A stretch of 7,041 nt of DNA from JAKPPT01 sp964630305 (GCA_964630305.1 CAZVTR010000065.1:1-7041); one strand, 5' to 3'; shown: positions 1 to 6,168, counted from the first letter of the stretch. The notes: generated by a model from the sequence alone, not told the origin. Translations and numbers: made by a program.

Positions 1-249
1 AAAGTGTATTCAAACCTTCCTGTCCTGCTTCTCCATCCCTAGCTTGTTAAAGAACTGTGCTTGCCCGCTCTTACACAGGCGCACAACGCGCCTCAAGTTT
101 CGGCACGTTCCCCTTACGACTTTAGTTCTTGCTTTGATTGCTCACACAAAAGCTCTTTGGTCAGCGTGCGGCACTCTGGAACACCGAGGCACTGCTCTCC
201 TGCATCACCTCACCCTCCCACGAGGGTCTGTCCCGTTTGTGCGACAGTG
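1..249 (-). other. Putative rRNA-operon leader transcript (5' part of a structured RNA, runs off the left edge)
   Basis: Read on the minus strand, this stretch starts at the expected start point of a near-consensus promoter and has no convincing protein frame. It is visibly richer in G+C than the AT-rich DNA beside it. Hairpins begin at once: 228-232 pairs with 243-247 (CTGTC/GACAG), directly abutted by 212-217 with 222-227 (ACCCTC/GAGGGT). A further hairpin at 77-93 is followed by a boxA-like element at 45-56. Promoter, hairpin, then boxA is the order known from bacterial rRNA leaders, where Nus factors load to prevent early termination. I infer that 16S rRNA begins some tens of bases beyond position 1. 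No 16S, tmRNA, SRP RNA or RNase P core motif is visible inside the window, so another structured RNA cannot be excluded. Confidence 0.5.
45..93 (-). promoter_or_regulatory. boxB-like hairpin plus boxA-like antitermination element
   Basis: On the minus strand, positions 56-45 read AGTTCTTTAACA, matching 10 of 12 positions of the E. coli rrn boxA TGCTCTTTAACA. Upstream of it in transcription order, positions 93-77 form a perfect 6-bp hairpin (AGGCGC/GCGCCT, 5-nt loop), placed as boxB is in rrn leaders. BoxA RNA is bound by NusB-NusE in the rRNA antitermination complex. The matches are visible; the function is inferred from order and from the strong promoter upstream. Confidence 0.5.
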
Positions 250-284
250 GTGCTATGTATATCAGGATTTTTAAAATGTGTCAA
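248..284 (-). promoter_or_regulatory. Strong sigma70-type promoter, probably for an rRNA operon
   Basis: On the minus strand the -35 is a perfect TTGACA (284-279) and the -10 is TATACA (261-256), separated by exactly 17 nt. Expected transcription start is about 248-250. The DNA upstream of the -35 (about 285-350) is very A/T-rich with A and T runs, like an UP element. This is the best promoter match in the window, as expected for a stable RNA. No ribosome binding site with a substantial reading frame follows, which argues against an mRNA. Confidence 0.7.
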
Positions 285-363
285 GCAGTGATGAAATATT
301 TTAAGAAAATAAGCTTTGGCTCTAAATAAATGTTTTTAATTTTTATAACACATTTACTATATG

Positions 364-406
364 AAAAGCAGCAGTTAGTTTGCATAAAGCATTTTAACTG
401 CTGCTT
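364..406 (-). terminator. Intrinsic terminator of the outer-membrane protein gene
   Basis: A perfect 12-bp inverted repeat (366-377 with 395-406, AAGCAGCAGTTA and its complement) encloses a 17-nt loop. On the minus strand it ends in a short T run (367-364). It lies about 25 nt past the stop of the minus-strand gene ending at 431, and it separates that gene from the promoter at 284-248. The T run is short, so termination may be incomplete. Confidence 0.7.
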
Positions 407-430
407 GCCTATCAGTAAACAAACTACATC

Positions 431-1267
431 TTACTTTAATTTTGCACCGAGGGTCACACTTATGAGAGCAAGATAATTTGCAGTCTCTGGTGAAACTGAA
501 TTACTCCACTCAAGCCTTGCATATTGAGAAACGCCGGAGGCTGAACCGCCTAAAAACCTCAGATTCAGAAACACATCAGCCATGTCGGTAAACTTTGTTC
601 CTATTCTTAGCGAAGCATCGAGTATTGATCCTTCAAAATTAAAATTAGCACCATTAAAAAAGGAAGACGATGCATAGATTCCTGTCATATCAAATGCAGC
701 ATAGAGTTGAGATCCAAAAGCTGCCCGCCCCGAAACAGCCAATGCAGGAACCAAGCCAAGATTCTGAGATACTACAAATTGTGCACCATCAAGCTGCTCA
801 AACCGAATGGAAGCATTTCTGAGCTGTAACGCTACTCCAGCCTGCAACCAGGAATCAGATCCATTTGTGAGAAACCTATACTGGTAAGTAAACCGATAGA
901 ACGGGAAGCTGTAGGTAAGCTTCATTGGCGTTTGCTGAGGAAACATGACCCCATCAATAGTAACAGCTTCTCTGAACCGAACTTCAGTTACAAGTTTGAG
1001 GGGCTGATATAAAAAACTGATATCATGACGGCTTCCTAATACCATGATAGCAGTGTATCGCTCAAATGGGAAAAGCAGCTCTTGTCCTCCCTGTGTAACA
1101 AAATTAAAGTCGCTATTTCCATCAGCAACAGATCCAACCCGATAGGTATGCAAGAGAATTTTTCCTGTGCCATATTCTGCTTCGAATGAAATATCAGGTT
1201 GATTCTGCGCAAATACATACACCCCAATAAAAAAAGTAACCAACAGTACAAACTTGTTTAGTTTCAT
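431..1267 (-). CDS. Putative outer-membrane beta-barrel protein, 278 aa
   Basis: This is a secreted envelope protein of unknown specific function. Residues 1-20 look like a Sec signal peptide: KLNK, a hydrophobic core FVLLVTFFIGVYVF, and an Ala-20/Gln-21 cleavage site. The mature part is made of alternating hydrophobic and polar segments rich in Phe, Tyr, Leu and Gly (for example the LTYSFPFYRFTYQYRF segment and the LDASLRIGTKF and VFLNLRFLGG segments), typical of amphipathic beta strands in a small outer-membrane barrel. There is only one hydrophobic helix, at the N-terminus, and no lipobox Cys, so it is not a lipoprotein or inner-membrane protein. The C-terminus is LGAKLK, without the usual terminal Phe. 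The start ATG is supported by AAGGAG (1279-1274) six bases upstream. It could belong to the OmpW/OmpA-like 8-strand barrels known from treponemes, but I cannot name a family securely. It appears monocistronic, with its own promoter and terminator. Confidence 0.75.
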   Translation of the reverse strand: MKLNKFVLLVTFFIGVYVFAQNQPDISFEAEYGTGKILLHTYRVGSVADGNSDFNFVTQGGQELLFPFERYTAIMVLGSRHDISFLYQPLKLVTEVRFREAVTIDGVMFPQQTPMKLTYSFPFYRFTYQYRFLTNGSDSWLQAGVALQLRNASIRFEQLDGAQFVVSQNLGLVPALAVSGRAAFGSQLYAAFDMTGIYASSSFFNGANFNFEGSILDASLRIGTKFTDMADVFLNLRFLGGSASGVSQYARLEWSNSVSPETANYLALISVTLGAKLK

Positions 1268-1293
1268 ACATTTCTCCTTATATATGTTTTTCT

Positions 1294-1329
1294 ATATATA
1301 AATATACTTATTTACATGGCTCCAGACAA
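1294..1329 (-). promoter_or_regulatory. Promoter of the outer-membrane protein gene
   Basis: On the minus strand, TTGTCT (1329-1324, 4/6 to the -35 consensus) is followed after 17 nt by TATATT (1306-1301, 5/6 to the -10). Predicted start is near 1294, giving a leader of about 27 nt that contains the AAGGAG ribosome site (1279-1274). An AT-only dyad (1278-1285 with 1294-1301) sits across the start region and could be an operator or simply low-complexity DNA. The promoter overlaps the plus-strand open frame at 1302-1493. Confidence 0.55.
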
Positions 1330-1493
1330 ACAACATCTGGAAAGTTACTATTACCAATGCTCCATCATCATTTAAATTCTGTTTCAAAAACTCTAATAAC
1401 AACTGGGATGGATACAACCGGCAATTTGCAAAGCAAGCTGCTGAAATCTATGCTACTCCATGGAACACATCGGTATTTATAACTCGTCCATAA
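1302..1493 (+). pseudogene. Orphan C-terminal gene remnant, carbohydrate-binding-domain-like
   Basis: An open frame of 63 codons follows a TAA at 1299-1301 and ends at TAA 1491-1493. It has no ATG, GTG or TTG in frame and no ribosome site, so it cannot be translated alone as a normal gene. The product still looks like real protein: it contains WKVTITNAPSSFKFCF, then NNNWDGYNR, and ends SVFITRP. The W-x-V-x-I-x-NAPSSF-x-F-x-F pattern followed by N-x-WDGYN resembles starch-binding domains of the CBM25/CBM53 kind, whose core has an aromatic strand, a hydrophobic strand ending in F-x-F, and a WD(N/G)-x-N loop. A strong terminator follows 21 nt later, as expected after a true gene end. I infer the 3' tail of a deleted secreted carbohydrate-binding protein. 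Its upstream edge is the promoter region of the divergent gene. The frame is certain; the family is tentative. Confidence 0.5.
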
Positions 1494-1514
1494 TAAGAAG
1501 AACACACCGTAACC

Positions 1515-1551
1515 AAAAGAGCTGTCATCACAAGGCAGCTCTTTTCATTTT
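1515..1551 (+). terminator. Strong intrinsic terminator
   Basis: A 12-bp stem (1515-1526 with 1534-1545, one G-T wobble) has a 7-nt loop, and its 3' arm merges into TTTT followed by CATTTT. AAAA on the 5' arm also makes it usable from the other strand. No intact plus-strand gene lies upstream of it in the window, so it most simply belonged to the gene whose tail is at 1302-1493. It also insulates ompA from upstream transcription. Confidence 0.8.
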
Positions 1552-1615
1552 ATCTTCCTAAAAAGGCTTATTCCTAAAACAGCTCATACCGATATAAGAT
1601 ATGGAGAGGTGTACC

Positions 1616-2434
1616 ATGAAACCAGCCATTAAAAAAATTACCATNNNNNNNNNNNNNNNNNNNNNNNNNNNNNNNNNNNNNNNNNNNNNNNNNNNNNNNN
1701 NNNNNNNNNNNNNNNNNNNNNNNNNNNNNNNNNNNNNNNNNNNNCGTGAAACTTCTGGCGGCAAAGACATTGCAGTAATAAGCGCCTCCTACACTATCTT
1801 TTACCAGCCAGGCCCTCCATCGGCATGGCGCAATGCGTACCCTATCCTCATTGCCGGATATTCCGATCAAGTGCATTACTTTGACATTAAAGAAGGAAGA
1901 CTGCTCTCGTATAAAGAAAACTTTCGGTTTATTTTCCAGCTATCAAACGGGCTGGAAGTAGAATACCGGGGTATTGCAGAAGCTGAAGTCATTGAAGCCG
2001 AACTCATGGATAGGCAGAGCGTAGCACAATCAATTCAAGAAGCTGTTAAGGGCATGCAAAATGTTACCGTACAGCAAGATGAACGCGGAGTGACCATCAG
2101 CCTTGAAAACATTCAATTTGTTGCCGATTCCACAAAACTGCTCCCCGGCGAAGAGGAAAAAATTAAAAAAATCGCAGAAATCCTAAAGCAGTACCCCGGC
2201 CGCAATATTCAAGTTTCAGGACACACTGCGCTTGCAGGCACTCCAGATGCGCGCATGAAGCTTTCAATAGAGAGAGCCAAAGTGATTGCAGAAATGCTCG
2301 TTGCTCTTGGTGCCCGAAAACCGGAAGAAATTATCATTGTAGGCTATGGAGCAGAAAGACCTATTGCTGATAACAGCACTCAAGAAGGCATGGCACGAAA
2401 TCGCCGGGTGGAAATAACTATTCTTGAGAATTAA
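1616..2434 (+). CDS. OmpA-family C-terminal domain envelope protein (interrupted by an assembly gap)
   Basis: The start is placed at ATG 1616 because GGAGAGG (1603-1609) sits six bases ahead. The ATG at 1601 precedes that site and has none of its own. Only MKPAIKKIT, the beginning of a likely signal peptide, is visible before 100 N. After the gap come 229 residues: an uncharacterised N-terminal region (about 1745-2080), then an OmpA C-terminal (OmpA_C/MotB-like) domain from about 2087 to the stop. It includes the ISLENIQFVADSTKLL strand, GHTALAG (2219-2239), LSIERAKVIAEML and NRRVEITIL. Such domains usually anchor outer-membrane or periplasmic proteins to peptidoglycan. The Asp after GHT that normally contacts diaminopimelate is Ala (2228-2230), while the second ligand, Arg (2273-2275), is kept. 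A weak -10 (TATAAG, 1593-1598) precedes it, without a good -35. nadC follows after 36 nt. Confidence 0.8.
   Translation: MKPAIKKITXXXXXXXXXXXXXXXXXXXXXXXXXXXXXXXXXXRETSGGKDIAVISASYTIFYQPGPPSAWRNAYPILIAGYSDQVHYFDIKEGRLLSYKENFRFIFQLSNGLEVEYRGIAEAEVIEAELMDRQSVAQSIQEAVKGMQNVTVQQDERGVTISLENIQFVADSTKLLPGEEEKIKKIAEILKQYPGRNIQVSGHTALAGTPDARMKLSIERAKVIAEMLVALGARKPEEIIIVGYGAERPIADNSTQEGMARNRRVEITILEN
1645..1744. other. Assembly gap, exactly 100 N
   Basis: Exactly one hundred N lie inside the 5' part of the OmpA-domain gene. A round 100 is the usual placeholder for a gap of unknown size, so the reading frame that seems to continue across it is not evidence of the true length. The rest of the signal peptide and possibly much of the N-terminal domain are unseen. 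Confidence 0.97.
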
Positions 2435-2452
2435 TAAAATAATTAGTATAGT
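2424..2452 (+). promoter_or_regulatory. Candidate promoter for nadCAB, overlapping the end of ompA
   Basis: TTGAGA (2424-2429, 5/6 to the -35) and TATAGT (2447-2452, 5/6 to the -10) are separated by 17 nt of almost pure A/T. The -35 lies in the last codons of ompA. Expected start is near 2459, which would give a leader of only about 12 nt with the AAAGGA ribosome site (2459-2464) at its extreme 5' end. No terminator separates ompA from nadC, so read-through may also supply the nad genes. Confidence 0.45.
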
Positions 2453-2470
2453 TACCACAAAGGATATTGT

Positions 2471-3355
2471 GTGATCACTTTAAAACCTCACTATTATAAG
2501 CACCTCATAAAGCTTGCTCTCAGAGAAGATCTCAATACAACAGGCGATGTTTCAACCAATGCGGTGTTCACCGGAAAAGAAACTGGCACATTCCGTCTAA
2601 CTGCAAAATCGCGGGGTGTTTTATGCGGAACCGAAGTTTTCTGTGAAGCTTTTAGACAAATTGATAAAAAGCTCACTGTCGATTTTTATTACGCTGACGG
2701 AGACATATTAACACCCGGCACCGTAACAGCTCGTGTGCATGGTTCTATTCGTTCTATATTAATGGGAGAACGGACAGCGCTTAATTTTATTTCACACCTA
2801 TCAGGAATTGCAACACGAGCACACGAGCTTGTGTCGATTGCCCGCAGCGCAGCACAAAACCGCAGTCAAAACAATCAGCAGCCATGCGTGCGGATACTCG
2901 ATACCAGAAAAACACTTCCAGGATACCGCATGCTGCAAAAATACGCTGTCAGCATCGGCGGAGCAGAGAATCATCGCATCGGCCTTTATGACATGGTGAT
3001 GCTTAAAGATAACCATATCGATGCCGCAGGTAGTATTACACTGGCAGTAGAAAAAGTCAGAAAACGCTGGGGAAGTAAGTATAAAATCGAAGTGGAAGCC
3101 AGGACACTCAAAGATGTAGAGGAAGCGCTTTCTCTCAATGTTGACCGCATAATGCTGGACAATATGGACAACGAAACCATACAAAAGGCGATAAAAATTA
3201 TTAACGGCAAAATTGAAACCGAAGCTTCTGGAAACATGAATGAACATCGCCTTTCCGAACTTGCAGACAGCGGATTAACATTTATTTCATTCGGAGAACT
3301 GACACACAGTGTCAAAGCATTTGACTTTTCGCTTAAACATGAAAAACCGGAGTAA
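2471..3355 (+). CDS. nadC: Nicotinate-nucleotide pyrophosphorylase (quinolinate phosphoribosyltransferase), 294 aa
   Basis: This cytoplasmic enzyme converts quinolinate and PRPP to nicotinate mononucleotide, CO2 and pyrophosphate, the last step of the branch shared with NadA and NadB. The start is GTG, chosen because AAAGGA (2459-2464) lies six bases upstream and the protein then begins at the usual family N-terminus (LALREDLNTTGDVST at 15-29). The N-terminal domain is followed by the phosphoribosyltransferase barrel. Recognisable motifs are GERTALNFISHLSGIAT (99-115), LDTRKTLPGYR (143-153, with Arg-146 and Lys-147), GGAENHRIGLYDMVMLKDNH (163-182, with His-168, Arg-169, Lys-179), IEVEA (206-210), RIMLDNM (226-232) and FISFGELTHS (271-280). 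These cover the expected quinolinate- and PRPP-contacting basic and acidic residues. A hydrophilic insert at about 124-139, rich in Ala, Asn and Gln, makes the loop before LDTRKT longer than usual. Full length; nadA follows after 3 nt. Confidence 0.96.
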   Translation: MITLKPHYYKHLIKLALREDLNTTGDVSTNAVFTGKETGTFRLTAKSRGVLCGTEVFCEAFRQIDKKLTVDFYYADGDILTPGTVTARVHGSIRSILMGERTALNFISHLSGIATRAHELVSIARSAAQNRSQNNQQPCVRILDTRKTLPGYRMLQKYAVSIGGAENHRIGLYDMVMLKDNHIDAAGSITLAVEKVRKRWGSKYKIEVEARTLKDVEEALSLNVDRIMLDNMDNETIQKAIKIINGKIETEASGNMNEHRLSELADSGLTFISFGELTHSVKAFDFSLKHEKPE

Positions 3356-3358
3356 AAA

Positions 3359-4450
3359 ATGATTTTACCTGAAACGCAAAACACAGAACTCATACACAAA
3401 ATACAAAATCTAAAACAGCAGTTGGGAACTTCTGTTGTCATTCCTGCGCACCATTACATGCCGCCAGAAGTGATTGCAATCAGTGATTTTATCGGCGATT
3501 CATATAAACTTGCAGTGCTTGCTTCAAAAACCGATGCAGAATATATCATTCTCTGCGGGGTACGCTTTATGGCAGAAAGCGCTGCGATTCTCGCCCGTAC
3601 AGGAACAGAGCACGCACAAACTGTGCTCACGCCAGATCCTGTTTCCGGCTGTCCCATGGCCGATATGATCGATGCAATTAGTTTTAAACTCCAAATTACC
3701 ATGCTGCAAAAAAAACTTGCGAAAGCTGTAATACCCGTAACATATATGAACTCATACGCAGATGTTAAAGCACTTACCGGCGAATATAATGGAAGCATCT
3801 GCACATCAAGCAATGCAGAAACAATAGTTCGACACTTTATTGAACAAAACAAGCCTGTATTCTTTACTCCAGACCTTAATCTTGGATTAAACACAGCTCA
3901 TAAACTCAAGATACCAAAAAGTAAAGTTTTTATTATTGATAAAACAGGCACAATTCGCGGAGAAGGGAACCCCATAGACGGACTTATGTTTATCTGGGAT
4001 GGTTTTTGCCACGTCCATAAAAATTTTACTGTACATGACATAAAACGAGTCCGTGAGCAGTATCCAGGAATACAAATTATCGTGCATCCTGAATGCGACC
4101 CTGAAGTTGTTCAGGCTGCTGATGCATCAGGATCCACAGAAGGTATGTATGCAACGCTCAAAAATGCACCGCAAGGCTCAGTATGGGCTGTCGGTACAGA
4201 AATTAATTTTGTAAAACGGGCAGCGTCTGAATTTTCCGACAAAACAATCATTCCGCTCAAAGAATCACTCTGTTTTAATATGGCACGCATTAATCTGGAA
4301 AAAGTGCTTGCATCGCTAGAATCGATTCAAGACCACAAAACAAATGCAGATAATCCGCTCAAATTCAAGCTCACCATTGATGACGCTATCAAAGCACAGG
4401 CAGAAAAAGCCTTGCGAACCATGATTGATCTCACAGGAAAACCACAATGA
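3359..4450 (+). CDS. nadA: Quinolinate synthase, 363 aa
   Basis: This [4Fe-4S] enzyme condenses iminoaspartate with dihydroxyacetone phosphate to quinolinate. The start ATG has GGAG (3349-3352) six bases upstream, overlapping the nadC stop. The three repeats of the NadA fold are present. Motifs are AHHYMPPEV (30-38), DFIGDSYKLA (43-52), GVRFMAES (67-74), GCPMADM (97-103), YMNSYADVKA (129-138), CTSSNAE (148-154), GFCHVHKNF (215-223), HPECDPEVV (243-251), GSTEGM (258-263) and LCFNMARINLEKV (304-316). By alignment with the archaeal enzyme as I remember it, the cluster ligands are Cys-98, Cys-217 and Cys-305. Cys-66, Cys-148 and Cys-246 are not ligands. The wide spacing between the first two ligands and the 363-residue length match the longer, Bacillus-like subfamily. 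The stop overlaps the nadB start by ATGA, implying translational coupling. Confidence 0.96.
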   Translation: MILPETQNTELIHKIQNLKQQLGTSVVIPAHHYMPPEVIAISDFIGDSYKLAVLASKTDAEYIILCGVRFMAESAAILARTGTEHAQTVLTPDPVSGCPMADMIDAISFKLQITMLQKKLAKAVIPVTYMNSYADVKALTGEYNGSICTSSNAETIVRHFIEQNKPVFFTPDLNLGLNTAHKLKIPKSKVFIIDKTGTIRGEGNPIDGLMFIWDGFCHVHKNFTVHDIKRVREQYPGIQIIVHPECDPEVVQAADASGSTEGMYATLKNAPQGSVWAVGTEINFVKRAASEFSDKTIIPLKESLCFNMARINLEKVLASLESIQDHKTNADNPLKFKLTIDDAIKAQAEKALRTMIDLTGKPQ

Positions 4451-6012
4451 TCAGTAACCCAGACGTGCTCATTATAGGCACAGGCATTGCCGGGCTCTCA
4501 GCAGCAATTACGGCAAAAGAAGCCGGCCTTTCTGTATTAGTTATTACCAAAGCTGATGAAATTCAGGAAACCAATACAAATTATGCTCAAGGCGGCATTA
4601 TTGCATGGCAAGAAACCGATACTCCTCAAAAGCTCGCTGATGATATTTATAGAGCAGGCTGCTACTACAATAATAAAGAAGCTGTTTCCTTATTAGCAGA
4701 TGAAGGTCCTCGTCTGGTATTTGATTTTCTTATTGACAAAGTGCATACGCAGTTTAGCACTAACAGAGACAATGCTCTCGATTACACCGAAGAAGCAGCG
4801 CACTCTGTCCGCAGAATACTGCACGCACAGGATCATACAGGTGATGTAATTGAAGCCAGTCTCATTGCCTATGCGCAAAAGCTCGGTATTGAAATTAAAA
4901 CGGGTTGGACCGCTATCGACCTAATTACAAACAACCATCACTCCACCGACTGTCAGGAAATATATAAAGAGCGCGAAGTCTTTGGCGCTTATGTTCTTGA
5001 AAATTCTACTGGCATTGTTTATACAGTATTTGCATCTGCTGTGATATTGGCGACGGGCGGTGTTGGCAACATCTATCAATTTACAACAAATCCTAAAGAA
5101 GCAACCGGCGACGGCATTGCAATGGCATACCGAGCCGGTGCCGATATTATCAACGCAGAGTTTATTCAATTTCACCCAACAGCACTGTACCACAAAGACA
5201 TCAGGCGCTTTTTAATTTCAGAATCACTGCGCGGAGAAGGCGCTCGCCTCATTAACAAAAAGGGCGAACGATTTATGAAAAAATATTCACCCATGGAAGA
5301 ACTTGCCCCACGTGATGTCGTTGCTCGAGCAATTTTCGAAGAAATGGGGCTCCTCGGTACCAATTATGTATATCTCGATCTTGCTAATTACTACACCGGA
5401 ACTGTTCCAATCGAAGAGCGGTTTAATAAAATTTATACAGTTTGCAAAGAAGGCGGTATCGATATCACAAAAGAACCAATTCCGGTAACCCCTGCAGCTC
5501 ACTACTTTTGCGGCGGTGTAAAAGTAGACAAAAATGGCAAAACTCAGCTAAAGCGGCTGTATGCTGTCGGTGAAGTAAGCTGCACCGGGCTCCATGGCGC
5601 TAACAGACTGGCATCAACATCACTCCTCGAAGGCTTGCTCTGGGGCGTCCGTTCAGCAAAGCATATAGCAGAAAACTTTAAACCAATCGCAAATAGCCGG
5701 CTAAAATCTATTCCTGATTGGAAAAAACCGGCTCACCCAGAATTTTTTGAGCCTATGGTGATTTACCAGGACTGGAACCTTATTAAGGTAATCATGTGGT
5801 ATCATGCTGGTATTGTGCGTACAAAAAAAGGGCTCGAACGTGCCAGCTCCGATTTGAATTACCACGCTCACAGAATTACTAAATTCTATCGTGAAGCAGA
5901 ATTAACTCGTGACATTATTGAACTGAGAAACGGTGTTGAAACTGCTCAAATCGTGGTGAGCTCTGCAATGCACAATACTACCAGCATAGGTTGCCACTAC
6001 AGAAAAGATTAG
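4447..6012 (+). CDS. nadB: L-aspartate oxidase, 521 aa
   Basis: This FAD flavoprotein oxidises L-aspartate to iminoaspartate, which is unstable and is used directly by NadA. The start ATG overlaps the nadA stop (ATGA), with AGGA (4436-4439) seven bases upstream. The N-terminal Rossmann motif IIGTGIAGLSAA (9-20) binds FAD. NTNYAQGGI (43-51) is the signature of the aspartate oxidase/succinate dehydrogenase flavoprotein family. The substrate site is represented by QFHPTALY (241-248), LRGEGARLIN (261-270), APRDVVARAI (287-296) with its catalytic Arg, and AHYFCGGV (351-358). GANRLASTSLLEGL (384-397) closes the FAD site. A helical C-terminal domain (about 435-510) ends SIGCHYRKD. The genomic link to nadA and nadC and the NTNYAQGG motif favour aspartate oxidase over fumarate reductase or succinate dehydrogenase. 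Length is near the family norm (E. coli 540). The TAG stop is followed by an in-phase open frame. Confidence 0.96.
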   Translation: MISNPDVLIIGTGIAGLSAAITAKEAGLSVLVITKADEIQETNTNYAQGGIIAWQETDTPQKLADDIYRAGCYYNNKEAVSLLADEGPRLVFDFLIDKVHTQFSTNRDNALDYTEEAAHSVRRILHAQDHTGDVIEASLIAYAQKLGIEIKTGWTAIDLITNNHHSTDCQEIYKEREVFGAYVLENSTGIVYTVFASAVILATGGVGNIYQFTTNPKEATGDGIAMAYRAGADIINAEFIQFHPTALYHKDIRRFLISESLRGEGARLINKKGERFMKKYSPMEELAPRDVVARAIFEEMGLLGTNYVYLDLANYYTGTVPIEERFNKIYTVCKEGGIDITKEPIPVTPAAHYFCGGVKVDKNGKTQLKRLYAVGEVSCTGLHGANRLASTSLLEGLLWGVRSAKHIAENFKPIANSRLKSIPDWKKPAHPEFFEPMVIYQDWNLIKVIMWYHAGIVRTKKGLERASSDLNYHAHRITKFYREAELTRDIIELRNGVETAQIVVSSAMHNTTSIGCHYRKD

Positions 6013-6033
6013 CGTGCTAGTAGAACACTCGAG

Positions 6034-6168
6034 ATGATACAGGATAATCTAGTAATCCTAACTATTCCTGACAATCTTCCGAATGATGCATACAGAATAG
6101 TAACCCTGCATGATACCTATGGAAGTTTTGATTTCCCACTATTTGACTTTTTTTCTATCAGCGATTAA
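6034..6168 (+). CDS. Hypothetical short ORF or gene remnant, 44 aa
   Basis: I do not recognise this product. The frame is open from just after the nadB TAG (6013) to TAA 6166-6168 and lies in the same phase as nadB. The first ATG is at 6034, with no good ribosome site (only GAG directly abutting). The product is acidic and rich in hydrophobic and aromatic residues: LVILTIPDNLPNDAY (6-20), then YGSFDFPLFDFFSISD at the C-terminus. It has no signal peptide or known motif that I can see. The TAA touches the inverted repeat at 6168-6207, the arrangement expected at the end of a gene. It may be a small protein made after nadB, the tail of a decayed gene, or chance. Residue make-up looks protein-like, but 44 codons is too short to be sure. 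Confidence 0.3.
   Translation: MIQDNLVILTIPDNLPNDAYRIVTLHDTYGSFDFPLFDFFSISD

Noticed and set aside
161..205. Minus-strand 14-codon leader peptide (starts MQESSAS) after a GGAGG-like site
   Set aside because: The purine-rich site is part of the hairpin at 212-227, and the frame is too short to judge. It is probably a chance frame within the RNA leader.
1..249. tRNA, tmRNA, SRP RNA or RNase P RNA
   Set aside because: I looked for the conserved cores (TPsiC arm and CCA end, RNase P GAGGAAAGTC, SRP GGAAGNA loop) on both strands and saw none.
44..329. Three overlapping plus-strand frames of 63-76 codons
   Set aside because: They overlap one another in different phases, lack ribosome sites and give Cys/His/Ser-rich products without domain character. 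They lie on the opposite strand of the promoter-led structured RNA.
1601..1615. Upstream ATG at 1601 as the start of the OmpA-domain gene
   Set aside because: The ribosome site GGAGAGG lies downstream of this ATG and is correctly spaced for ATG 1616.
2801..3441. Minus-strand frames of 148 and 151 codons opposite nadC and nadA
   Set aside because: They are antisense shadows of well-recognised genes, with Cys/Ser/Phe-rich products and no motifs.
4447..6168. NadB extended by stop-codon read-through to 6168
   Set aside because: NadB is already full length with all motifs at its TAG, and no recoding signal is visible. The open frame is reported separately as a short ORF or remnant.
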